A stretch of DNA of 6,747 nt, from assembly GCA_002278985.1 (NCBI GenBank), contig NCJP01000089.1:1-6747 (forward strand), given 5' to 3'. Source of the DNA: Erythrobacter sp. 34-65-8. Lineage in GTDB: Bacteria; Pseudomonadota; Alphaproteobacteria; Sphingomonadales; Sphingomonadaceae. A program made the translations under genes and the position numbers. The notes beneath the pieces were generated by a model. It was not told the DNA's origin. It was given only the letters and a program-made list of their open reading frames with translations, and ran no database searches. The stretch's first letter is position 1. Each line of letters begins with the position of its first letter. Below are positions 1 through 6,106 of this stretch, in pieces.

Positions 1-122
1 ACTGGATGGCATGGGTTCATAAGAATTCCGGCAAGCAGAAAAAAGCGCCCAAGGCGGTCGGCAACAAGAAGTACCCGGCACAGGAACCGGCACCGGGCCT
101 CTATGTTGTCGAGGAACGCTAG
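1..122 (+). CDS. phaC: Class I polyhydroxyalkanoate synthase, C-terminal end only (partial)
   Basis: Only the last 39 codons are in the window; the gene enters from the left edge in the frame whose first full codon is at base 3 and stops at TAG 120-122. The visible tail has the Trp-rich start (WMAW), then a Lys-rich linker, then a PAQEPAPGLYVVEER ending. This matches the usual end of class I PHA synthases, where a Trp-rich segment is followed by a Pro/Ala-Pro-Gly-x-Tyr-Val terminus. The enzyme polymerises (R)-3-hydroxyacyl-CoA into storage polyester at the granule surface. The catalytic Cys, Asp and His lie upstream of the window, so activity cannot be judged here. A PHA depolymerase 39 nt downstream on the same strand strongly supports the call. 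The identification rests on a short tail plus context. Confidence 0.82.
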   Translation, partial: WMAWVHKNSGKQKKAPKAVGNKKYPAQEPAPGLYVVEER

Positions 123-129
123 ACAGATC

Positions 130-145
130 CGGGCCTGCGGGCCCG
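130..145 (+). promoter_or_regulatory. GC-rich hairpin between phaC and phaZ
   Basis: CGGGCC at 130-135 and GGCCCG at 140-145 form a perfect 6-bp stem around the 4-nt loop TGCG. It begins 7 nt after the phaC stop and ends 4 nt before the phaZ Shine-Dalgarno sequence. No T-run follows, so it is not a classical intrinsic terminator. It could partly terminate transcription, protect the phaC mRNA 3' end, or tune ribosome access to phaZ, lowering depolymerase relative to synthase. The structure is seen; the function is inferred. Confidence 0.45.
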
Positions 146-149
146 CCAC

Positions 150-154
150 AAGGA
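150..154 (+). promoter_or_regulatory. Ribosome binding site that decides the phaZ start
   Basis: AAGGA at 150-154 is the only good Shine-Dalgarno match ahead of phaZ. It lies 7 nt before TTG 162, an ideal spacing. It is only 1 nt before TTG 156, too close, and 19 nt before ATG 174, too far. It therefore favours TTG 162 as the start codon. Confidence 0.5.
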
Positions 155-161
155 ATTGCAT

Positions 162-1010
162 TTGACCCACGCCATGGAAACCGCCGAAGTGTCGATGGAA
201 ACAGTCGGCGGGCGCACCCTGCGTGTTGCCCGCTGGCGGCTCGACATGGAAAGCGAACACCTGCCCGTCCTGTTCTTCAACGGGATCGGGGCCAACATCG
301 AAGCGGTCGCGCCGCTGGCCGACGCACTCGACGACCGCGGCTTCATCATGTTCGACATGCCCGGCGTCGGGGAATCGCCCGAACCGCTCATCCCCTACAA
401 CACCGTGACCATGGCCTGGACCACCACCCTGCTGCTTGACCGGTTCGGGCTGGACAAGGTCGATGTGATGGGCGTGAGCTGGGGCGGCGCCATGGCGCAG
501 CACTTTGCCCTGCAGCACCCCAAGCGCACGCGGCGGCTGGTCCTGGCGGCCACCAGCGCGGGCATGATCATGGTCCCCGGCAACCCGGCGGCGCTGACGA
601 AGATGGCTGACCCGCGGCGCTACGTCGATGCGGCCTTCATGGCCAAGCATTTCGAGACGCTCTACGGCGGCGCGCTCGGCAGTTCGCCCGGCAAGTCCGA
701 CCATATCGGGCGGCTGAAAGCGCCCACCCCGCGCGGCTATTTCTACCAGCTGCTCGCCATGATCGGCTGGACCAGCGCCCCGGCCCTGCCGTTCATGAAG
801 AAGCATACCCTGATCCTGATGGGCGATGACGACCAGATCGTCCCGCTCACCAACGGCCGCATCCTCAACGCGCTGATCCCGAACAGCGAACTGGAGGTGA
901 TGGAAGGCGGCGGACACCTGTTCCTGCTCAGCCACCGCGAGCAGAGCATTTCGGCCATCCGGCGCTTCCTCGATACCGAAGACGAGGCGGAGATTTCCAA
1001 AGCCGCCTAG
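162..1010 (+). CDS. phaZ: Intracellular poly(3-hydroxyalkanoate) depolymerase, alpha/beta hydrolase
   Basis: From TTG 162 the protein has 282 residues, close to the roughly 280 of Pseudomonas medium-chain-length PhaZ. It hydrolyses stored PHA in the cytoplasm to release 3-hydroxyacids. Family landmarks appear in order: FNGIGAN near residue 39 (oxyanion-hole region), FDMPGVGES near 64, nucleophile Ser106 in GVSWGG, LAATSAGMIMVPG near 128, ADPRRYV near 149, Asp224 in GDDD, and catalytic His252 in GGGHLFL. There is no signal peptide, which fits an intracellular granule-acting enzyme rather than a secreted one. The start is chosen from the AAGGA spacing; TTG 156 or ATG 174 are alternatives that change only a few residues. 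It lies 39 nt after phaC and 34 nt before fprA, so all three are probably co-transcribed. The triad is assigned from motifs. Chain-length preference cannot be settled, although the sequence resembles the medium-chain enzyme rather than the short-chain PhaZ type. Confidence 0.9.
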   Translation: MTHAMETAEVSMETVGGRTLRVARWRLDMESEHLPVLFFNGIGANIEAVAPLADALDDRGFIMFDMPGVGESPEPLIPYNTVTMAWTTTLLLDRFGLDKVDVMGVSWGGAMAQHFALQHPKRTRRLVLAATSAGMIMVPGNPAALTKMADPRRYVDAAFMAKHFETLYGGALGSSPGKSDHIGRLKAPTPRGYFYQLLAMIGWTSAPALPFMKKHTLILMGDDDQIVPLTNGRILNALIPNSELEVMEGGGHLFLLSHREQSISAIRRFLDTEDEAEISKAA

Positions 1011-1044
1011 TCCGGAAAAAAGAGCAGGAAGAAAGGCCCCGCCC

Positions 1045-2361
1045 ATGCGCCACATTGCCATTATCGGTTCGGGTCCGGCGGGCTATTACACCGCCGAAGC
1101 CGCACAGAAGCGATGGGGCGACGGGGTGCGGATCGACGTGTTCGATATGTTGCCGGTGCCCTACGGCCTGATCCGGACGGGCGTTGCCCCCGATCACCAG
1201 TCGATCAAGGGGGTTTCCCGTCGGTACGAACAGGTGGCGCTGACTGACAACGTCCGCTTTGTCGGCAACGTCAAGGTAGGCGAGCATGTCTCGGTCAGTG
1301 AGCTGCAGGCCATGTACGATGCGATCGTCATCGCAACGGGGGCGCCGCATGATCGCAAGCTTGGCCTGCCGGGTGAAGACCTGGCCAATGTCCATGGCAG
1401 CGCGGCATTCGTGGGCTGGTACAATGGCCATCCGCAGTTTGCCGGGCTCGATCCCGATCTGTCGGGCCGGCATGCGGTGGTTATCGGGATGGGCAATGTC
1501 GCGCTCGATGTTGCGCGCATCCTGTCCAAGACCGAAAGCGAATTCGCCGGGTCGGACATTGTCGCGCACGCGCTCGACCTGCTGCGCGCCAGCAAGCTGC
1601 GCAAGATCACTATCCTGGGTCGGCGCGGCCCGCACCAGATCATGATGACGCCCAAGGAGCTGGGCGAGCTGATGCACCTCGATCGCGCCAGCCCCAGGGT
1701 CGACAAGGCCGACCTGCCGGACGAGGCGGAGGATGCCCTGCTCGAGCCGGGCCTGCGCAAATCGGTCAGCCACCTGCGCAGTTTTGCCGCCATTCCGGAA
1801 AGCATCCACGGCGAAAAGGATGTCGAAATCGACATCGACTTCTTCGCCAGCCCGGTCGAATTCGAAGGCGATGGCCGGGTGGAGCGAGTGAAAGTGGAAC
1901 GCACCACCGTCCAGGCAGGCCGCGCCAGCGGCACAGGCGAGTATTACCACGTTCCTGCCGACCTGGTGGTCAGCTGCATCGGTTATCACTCCGCCCACAT
2001 TCCCGAAGTCCCGTTCGACGAGCGGGCCGGACGTTTCCCCAATGACGAGGGGTGCATCCTGCCCGGGCTCTACTGCGTCGGCTGGGCGCGGCGCGGGCCG
2101 AGCGGCACGATCGGCACCAACCGACCCGATGGTTACGGCGTGATCGAGCGGGTGGCCGAGGATTTCGACAGCGGTGCGCTCGGCACCGGCGGCAAGCAGG
2201 GCCGCGCTGCCTTCGACCAGCTCGCCGAAAGGCGCGGGCTTGATGTGGTCACATTCCGGGACTGGAAGAAGATCGAGCAGGCGGAGGAAGCGGCCGCCCG
2301 CGAGGGTGCCCCGCGCGAGAAGTTCGTCGATGTCGAAGCGATGATCCGCGCGAGGGGCTAG
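1045..2361 (+). CDS. fprA: NADPH:ferredoxin reductase, adrenodoxin reductase/FprA type
   Basis: This 438-residue flavoprotein closely resembles Mycobacterium FprA and mitochondrial adrenodoxin reductase. The family moves electrons between NADPH and [2Fe-2S] or related ferredoxins through FAD, often feeding cytochromes P450 or Fe-S assembly. The N-terminal FAD-binding glycine motif is GSGPAG at residues 8-13. PYGLIRTGVAPDH (39-51) and FVGWYNGHP (122-130) are family blocks. The NADP-binding motif is GMGNVALDVAR (148-158). GRRGP (192-196) carries the Arg pair that in this family grips the NADPH 2'-phosphate. GWARRGPSGTIGTN (346-359) is the C-terminal FAD/NADP block. ATG 1045 is preceded by AAAGG (1032-1036) with an 8-nt spacer. 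Its 34-nt distance from phaZ suggests an operon, although a PHA link is not a known role of the family. No ferredoxin or P450 gene is visible, so the electron partner is encoded elsewhere. The 3' end overlaps the convergent hydrolase by 4 nt. Confidence 0.92.
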   Translation: MRHIAIIGSGPAGYYTAEAAQKRWGDGVRIDVFDMLPVPYGLIRTGVAPDHQSIKGVSRRYEQVALTDNVRFVGNVKVGEHVSVSELQAMYDAIVIATGAPHDRKLGLPGEDLANVHGSAAFVGWYNGHPQFAGLDPDLSGRHAVVIGMGNVALDVARILSKTESEFAGSDIVAHALDLLRASKLRKITILGRRGPHQIMMTPKELGELMHLDRASPRVDKADLPDEAEDALLEPGLRKSVSHLRSFAAIPESIHGEKDVEIDIDFFASPVEFEGDGRVERVKVERTTVQAGRASGTGEYYHVPADLVVSCIGYHSAHIPEVPFDERAGRFPNDEGCILPGLYCVGWARRGPSGTIGTNRPDGYGVIERVAEDFDSGALGTGGKQGRAAFDQLAERRGLDVVTFRDWKKIEQAEEAAAREGAPREKFVDVEAMIRARG

Positions 2362-2365
2362 CCCC
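2354..2365. repeat. 12-bp palindrome holding both convergent stop codons
   Basis: GGGGCTAGCCCC is a perfect palindrome centred between 2359 and 2360. Its central CTAG supplies the fprA TAG on the plus strand and the epoxide hydrolase TAG on the minus strand. As RNA from either strand it could fold into a 4-bp GC stem with a CUAG loop, followed by no U-run. Both arms are also coding (final Gly codons on both strands). It could be a weak two-way transcription end, but the compact codon arrangement alone might explain it. Confidence 0.4.
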
Positions 2366-3251
2366 CCAGCCACTCAACCAGCGCAGCGTTGATCTCTTCA
2401 GGAATATCCTGCTGAACCCAGTGCGATGCGTGCGGGAAGCGTTGCACCGTCAGGTCCGGCACATACTGCTCCGTTCCGTCCAGCACCTCGATGCTGATGG
2501 CGACGTCCTGCTCCCCCCACAGGACCAGCGTCGGCACGTCCACCCGGCCATCGCCGATGGCGCGGATGTCCGGCACCTGCAGCAAGGCGCGGTAATAGTT
2601 GAGCATCGCAGTCAATGCGCCGGGCCGTGCCGCCGCCGCGCGATAGGGCTCAACCTCCGGCTGCGCAAACCGGGCCTTGTTGACCGCCGAATCCCGGAAT
2701 ATCCGCGCAATCGGCGCCGCTCCCCCGCGCCCCAGCATCCGTTCGGGCAGGCCGGGGATCTGGAAGAAGAAGATATACCAGCTCTTCTTCAATTGCCGCC
2801 AGTGCTTCATCTCCCGTCGGCCGCAGAGCGGATGGGGGACATTGAGAATGACCAGAGCCTTGAGCGGGCGCACTTTCCGGATGGCGAAATACCAGGCGAC
2901 GATCGCACCCCAGTCATGCGCGATCAGGGTCACTTCCTCCGCCCCGCTCGCATCGATCAGCGCGGCGACATCGGCCGCGAGATTATCGAGCCGGTAGGCC
3001 TGCTTCCCCTCGGGCCGGTCGGTTCCCCCATAACCGCGCATGTTGGGCGCCCAGACGCGGTAGCCCTGTGCCGCCAGCACCGGCATCTGGTGCCGCCAGC
3101 TGTAGTGAAGCTCGGGAAAGCCGTGCAGGCACAGCGCGAGCCGCCTGCCCTCACCGGCCTCGGCGACCTCGAACGTGAGCCCGTTTGCCTCGACCCAGCG
3201 GATCGCAATCCCGCTTTCTGGCGCGGGGTTCCAGCTTGCCTGCCTGTCCAT
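2358..3251 (-). CDS. Epoxide-hydrolase-type alpha/beta hydrolase
   Basis: This is a 297-residue soluble alpha/beta hydrolase with the full epoxide hydrolase motif set. HGFPE (43-47) gives the oxyanion hole, followed by NMRGYGGTDRP (70-80). The nucleophile is Asp113 in HDWG, where esterases would have Ser, and NVPHP follows at 137-141. The charge-relay acid is probably Asp249 in WGEQD and the base is His277 in FPHASHW. Tyr159 (in SWYIFFF) and Tyr220 (in LNYYRA) fit the two ring-opening tyrosines of the cap domain. These tyrosines argue for an epoxide hydrolase over a haloalkane or fluoroacetate dehalogenase, which share the Asp nucleophile. The family opens epoxides to vicinal diols through a covalent ester intermediate; the substrate here is unknown. 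ATG 3251 is the only possible early start, since an in-frame TAA lies 3 codons upstream and the next Met is residue 56. Its Shine-Dalgarno sequence is weak. It is divergent from the amidohydrolase gene and overlaps the fprA end by 4 nt. Confidence 0.87.
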   Translation of the reverse strand: MDRQASWNPAPESGIAIRWVEANGLTFEVAEAGEGRRLALCLHGFPELHYSWRHQMPVLAAQGYRVWAPNMRGYGGTDRPEGKQAYRLDNLAADVAALIDASGAEEVTLIAHDWGAIVAWYFAIRKVRPLKALVILNVPHPLCGRREMKHWRQLKKSWYIFFFQIPGLPERMLGRGGAAPIARIFRDSAVNKARFAQPEVEPYRAAAARPGALTAMLNYYRALLQVPDIRAIGDGRVDVPTLVLWGEQDVAISIEVLDGTEQYVPDLTVQRFPHASHWVQQDIPEEINAALVEWLGG

Positions 3252-3319
3252 CCTGCCAGCTTACCATTGCGGCGGCGGGCGTGCTATGCCAGTTTCAAAT
3301 CAAAATGGGAGAGAGAGCC
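3252..3319. promoter_or_regulatory. Divergent intergenic region, probable promoter zone
   Basis: This 68-bp spacer separates two divergent starts, so promoters for both the minus-strand hydrolase and the plus-strand amidohydrolase-dehydrogenase pair should lie in or near it. The best plus-strand pair I can propose is TTACCA (3261-3266) and TATGCC (3285-3290) with an 18-nt spacer. They match the sigma-70 consensus at only 4/6 and 3/6 positions, so this is a weak guess. I see no clear operator palindrome, and no regulator gene is adjacent. Confidence 0.3.
3307..3313 (+). promoter_or_regulatory. Ribosome binding site deciding the amidohydrolase start
   Basis: GGGAGAG at 3307-3313 lies 6 nt before ATG 3320, a near-ideal Shine-Dalgarno arrangement. 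It rules out the in-frame ATG 3305, which overlaps this site and has only AT-rich sequence before it. It also rules out a longer reading frame reaching back to 3185 through the divergent promoter zone. Confidence 0.75.
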
Positions 3320-5074
3320 ATGGCGGCATACGACCTGATTATTCGCGGCGGAACCATTGTCGACGGCACCGGCCAGCCCGGCTTCATCGGGGACGTGGCG
3401 GTGAAGGGCGGCCTGATTGCCCAGGTCGGCACGGTCCACGGCGATGCAGACGAGGAAATCGACGCCGCCGGCCTGATCGTCACCCCCGGCTTTGTCGACA
3501 TCCACACCCATTATGACGGGCAGGCAACCTGGGACCAGGAAATGGCCCCTTCTAGCTGGCACGGGGTCACCACCGTGGTGATGGGCAATTGCGGCGTCGG
3601 GTTTGCCCCGGCCCGCCCTGACCGGCACGAATGGCTGATCCAGCTGATGGAAGGGGTGGAGGACATTCCCGGCACGGCGCTGGCCGAAGGGATCACCTGG
3701 AACTGGGAGACTTTCCCCGAATACCTCGACGCGCTGGAGGCGCTGCCGCGCACGGTCGATGTCGGCACCCATGTGCCGCACGGCGCGGTGCGGGCCTATG
3801 TGCTGGGCGACCGGGAAGAGCCCGGCGCCGTACCGACCGAGGATGACATCGCCCAGATGTCAAAGATCGTGGAGGAAGGCGTTCGCGCTGGTGCGCTCGG
3901 GTTCTCGACCTCGCGTACGGTCCTGCACAAGGACATCAATGGCGTGCTGGTGCCCGGCACCACCGCCACTGCCGAGGAACTGGTGGCAATCGGCCGCGCC
4001 ATGGGCCGCGCCGGGCACGGCGTGTTCGAAATGGCCAGCGACCTCAAGCGCGAGTGGAACGAGTTTGAATGGATGGGCGCGCTGAGCCGCGAGACCGGCC
4101 TGCCGGTCACCTTCGCCGCGCTCCAGTCAATCGCCAAGGACCTGCCGCTGGAAGAACAGATCGCCACCATGCGGGCGGAAAATGACAACGGGGCCAACAT
4201 CGTCGCCCAGATTGCGCTGCGCGGCAACGGGATCGTGATGGCGTGGCAGGGCACCGTCCACCCGTTCGTCTACCGGCCCAGCTGGCAGGCGATCAAGGAC
4301 CTGCCGTGGGCCGAGCAGAAGGAGAAGCTGTTCGATCCGGCGTTCAAGGCGCAATTGCTGGCAGAAGCCAACGACTATACCGGCGCCCCGGAAGATATTC
4401 TCACCGTGGTCATGGTGATCACGCAAGGCTGGCTGATGCAGTACGAGATGGATCCGGGCTTCGATTACGAACCGGCCGACGACGAGACTGTCCAGGCCCG
4501 TGCCACGGCCGCCGGGGTCGATCCGCAGGAATATGCCTATGACCTGCTGTGCCGTGACGAGGGCACCGGCTTCATCTACTTGCCGATCCTCAACTACGCC
4601 GACCGCAACCTCGACTTCCTGGTGCCGCTCCAGCACTCAGACGACACGGTCAATTCGCTGAGCGATGGCGGCGCGCACTGCGGCACCATCTGCGACGCGG
4701 CCAGCCCCACGTTCATGCTCCAGCACTGGGTGCGGGACCGCAAGCGGGGTGACCGGATCACGCTGGAAAACGCGATCAAGCGTCAGTGCCAGGATACCGC
4801 CCGCCTGTATGGGCTGGAGGACCGCGGGGTGATCGCTCCCGGCTATCTGGCCGATCTCAACCTGATCGATCTCAATGCGCTCAAGCTGGGCAAACCGTGG
4901 CTGGCGTTCGACCTGCCGGCCGGCGGGCGGCGCCTGTTGCAGAAGGCGGAAGGCTATGTCGCCACGATCAAGAACGGCACGGTCACATTCCGCAATGGCG
5001 AATGGACCGGTGCCACGCCGGGCGGCCTGATCCGCGGCCCGCAGCGGGTCGAGATGCTGGAGGCAGCCGAATGA
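3320..5074 (+). CDS. D-aminoacylase-family (COG3653-like) amidohydrolase
   Basis: The 584-residue protein belongs to the amidohydrolase superfamily, in the group usually annotated as N-acyl-D-amino-acid deacylase. It opens with the small beta-domain strands ([16 protein letters not shown], residues 1-16). The metal motif HTHYDG follows TPGFVDI, giving His62 and His64. Cys91 in NCGVGFAP is 27 residues after His64, the same spacing as His69 to Cys96 in Alcaligenes D-aminoacylase. Asp449 in LSDGGAH fits the active-site Asp. The C-terminus has the usual [16 protein letters not shown] block (502-517) and a closing beta domain. The regions where the other two metal-ligand His would be expected read VFEMASD (235-241) and VTFAALQ (263-269), with no His. 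Related enzymes hydrolyse amides of D-amino acids, but the substrate here is uncertain and could be quite different. ATG 3320 is fixed by GGGAGAG 6 nt upstream. The stop overlaps the next gene's start (ATGA). No signal peptide is seen. Confidence 0.85.
   Translation: MAAYDLIIRGGTIVDGTGQPGFIGDVAVKGGLIAQVGTVHGDADEEIDAAGLIVTPGFVDIHTHYDGQATWDQEMAPSSWHGVTTVVMGNCGVGFAPARPDRHEWLIQLMEGVEDIPGTALAEGITWNWETFPEYLDALEALPRTVDVGTHVPHGAVRAYVLGDREEPGAVPTEDDIAQMSKIVEEGVRAGALGFSTSRTVLHKDINGVLVPGTTATAEELVAIGRAMGRAGHGVFEMASDLKREWNEFEWMGALSRETGLPVTFAALQSIAKDLPLEEQIATMRAENDNGANIVAQIALRGNGIVMAWQGTVHPFVYRPSWQAIKDLPWAEQKEKLFDPAFKAQLLAEANDYTGAPEDILTVVMVITQGWLMQYEMDPGFDYEPADDETVQARATAAGVDPQEYAYDLLCRDEGTGFIYLPILNYADRNLDFLVPLQHSDDTVNSLSDGGAHCGTICDAASPTFMLQHWVRDRKRGDRITLENAIKRQCQDTARLYGLEDRGVIAPGYLADLNLIDLNALKLGKPWLAFDLPAGGRRLLQKAEGYVATIKNGTVTFRNGEWTGATPGGLIRGPQRVEMLEAAE
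5059..5063 (+). promoter_or_regulatory. Ribosome binding site for the alcohol dehydrogenase, inside the amidohydrolase gene
   Basis: GGAGG at 5059-5063 lies within the last codons of the amidohydrolase and 7 nt before ATG 5071. With the ATGA overlap it supports translational coupling. It also shows that the much longer open frame reaching back to 4786 is not the real gene start. Confidence 0.75.
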
Positions 5075-6081
5075 AGGCGATCCGCACCGGCGCTGCGCCC
5101 TCCACCCTCGAAGCGCTCGAATATGTCGATGTGGCGGATGCCCCCGGCCCCGGCCCGGGAGAGATTACGGTAGCGATCAAGGCCAGCTCGCTGAATTACC
5201 ATGACTATGCCGTGGTGAAGGGCATGATCCCTTCAGCGCAGGGCCGCATCCCGATGTCGGACGGGGCGGGCGAGGTGACGGCAGTCGGCGAGGGGGTGAG
5301 CGAGTTCAAGGTGGGGGATGCGGTGGTTTCAACCTTCTTCCCTGACTGGCTCGACGGCACCCCGCCGCAAAGCGCCTTCACTCGCGTTCCGGGCGACGGG
5401 ATCGACGGCTATGCCCGGCAGGCGGTCACTGCGCCGACGACGTGGTTCACCCGGTCGCCCACAGGCTACAGCCATGCCGAGGCGGCCACCCTCACCTGTG
5501 CCGGGCTGACCGCGTGGCGCGCGATGTTCGTCGACAATGCGATCAAGCCGGGTGACACCATTCTGGTACAGGGTACCGGCGGGGTGTCGGTCTTCGCACT
5601 TCAGATGGCCAAGGCTGCCGGGGCCACCGTGATTGCGACCAGTTCTGCGGATGAAAAGCTGGCGCGCATGCGCGAGCTCGGCGCCGACCACCTGATCAAC
5701 TACAAGGAGGTGCCCGCCTGGGGGATGAAGGTGCTGGAACTGACTGCTGGCCGGGGTGTCGACTGCGTCATCGAGGTCGGCGGAGCGGGCACGCTCGACC
5801 AGTCCATGCTGGCGACCCGGGTGGGCGGCCATGTGGCGCTGATCGGCGTGCTGACGGGCTTTGCCGGCCCGGTGCAGACGGCGCTGCTGATGGCGAAGAA
5901 CCTGCGGGTGCAGGGCCTCACTGTAGGCAGCCGGGCACAGCAGCTCGACATGATCAGGGGCATCGAGGCGAACGGGATCCGCCCGGTCATCTCGGACCAT
6001 TTCCCGCTGGAGAACCTCGCCGATGCCTTCCGCCACCAGGAGGCCAACCGCCACTTCGGCAAGATCGTGGTCGATATCTAG
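5071..6081 (+). CDS. MDR-family NAD(P)-dependent alcohol dehydrogenase / quinone oxidoreductase-like
   Basis: This 336-residue protein is a medium-chain dehydrogenase/reductase of the zinc-free, quinone-oxidoreductase-like branch. The GroES-like N-terminal domain contains KASSLNYHDYAVVKG (37-51) and PMSDGAGEVTAVGEGV (61-76). The Rossmann domain starts near 160 with KPGDTILVQGTGGVSVFALQ; GTGGVS (168-173) binds the dinucleotide. It continues with ATSSADEKLARMRELGADH (189-207) and ends FGKIVVDI. The cluster of four structural-zinc Cys found in classical alcohol dehydrogenases is absent, and the usual catalytic-zinc ligands are not evident. The family reduces or oxidises alcohols, aldehydes, enones or quinones with NAD(P)H; the substrate is unknown. 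Its ATG overlaps the amidohydrolase TGA as ATGA and has GGAGG 7 nt upstream, so the two are very probably made together and may act in sequence. The gene ends 21 nt before a convergent DUF2855 gene. Length and motifs are complete. Confidence 0.9.
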   Translation: MKAIRTGAAPSTLEALEYVDVADAPGPGPGEITVAIKASSLNYHDYAVVKGMIPSAQGRIPMSDGAGEVTAVGEGVSEFKVGDAVVSTFFPDWLDGTPPQSAFTRVPGDGIDGYARQAVTAPTTWFTRSPTGYSHAEAATLTCAGLTAWRAMFVDNAIKPGDTILVQGTGGVSVFALQMAKAAGATVIATSSADEKLARMRELGADHLINYKEVPAWGMKVLELTAGRGVDCVIEVGGAGTLDQSMLATRVGGHVALIGVLTGFAGPVQTALLMAKNLRVQGLTVGSRAQQLDMIRGIEANGIRPVISDHFPLENLADAFRHQEANRHFGKIVVDI

Positions 6082-6106
6082 GGCCAAGGCCCAAGACCTG
6101 CCCTAG
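6078..6106. terminator. Possible two-way terminator between convergent genes
   Basis: CTAGGGC (6078-6084) and GCCCTAG (6100-6106) are perfect 7-bp inverted repeats around a 15-nt loop, and each arm contains the stop codon of one convergent gene. A competing smaller hairpin pairs GGGC (6081-6084) with GCCC (6089-6092) around CAAG. There is no T-run on either side, so this is not a standard intrinsic terminator. The position between convergent genes supports an end-of-transcript role, but this is inferred. Confidence 0.4.

Noticed and set aside
1011..1044. Possible separate promoter in the phaZ-fprA gap
   Set aside because: The 34-nt gap holds a ribosome binding site and A/G-rich sequence but no convincing -35/-10 pair; co-transcription is simpler.
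928..2373. Long open frame (481 codons) on the minus strand opposite fprA
   Set aside because: It is antisense to a clear FprA flavoprotein with intact FAD and NADP motifs, its translation shows no family motif, and such mirror frames are expected in G+C-rich coding DNA.
2766..2790. 8-bp inverted repeat GAAGAAGA / TCTTCTTC with 9-nt loop
   Set aside because: It lies inside the epoxide hydrolase and is explained by adjacent Lys-Lys and Phe-Phe-Phe codons around the conserved Trp-Tyr.
3185..3319. 45-codon N-terminal extension of the amidohydrolase
   Set aside because: It overlaps the divergent hydrolase and the probable promoter zone, does not resemble the family, and the Shine-Dalgarno site at 3307-3313 points to ATG 3320.
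2421..3338. Open frame (305 codons) on the plus strand opposite the epoxide hydrolase
   Set aside because: The minus-strand frame carries a complete set of epoxide hydrolase motifs; this one has an Arg/Pro/His-rich composition with no recognisable domain and is a coding shadow.
3567..3581. Near-palindrome TCACCAC-C-GTGGTGA in the amidohydrolase
   Set aside because: It encodes the conserved VTTVVM strand before the Cys metal ligand; codon bias is sufficient explanation.
4786..5070. 95-codon N-terminal extension of the alcohol dehydrogenase
   Set aside because: It runs out of frame through the amidohydrolase, has a shadow-like Arg/Gly/Pro-rich composition, and the GGAGG site plus MDR family start fit ATG 5071.
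5663..5674. 12-bp palindrome CGCGCATGCGCG in the alcohol dehydrogenase
   Set aside because: It encodes the conserved ARMRELGAD region and is easily produced by G+C-biased Ala/Arg/Met codons.
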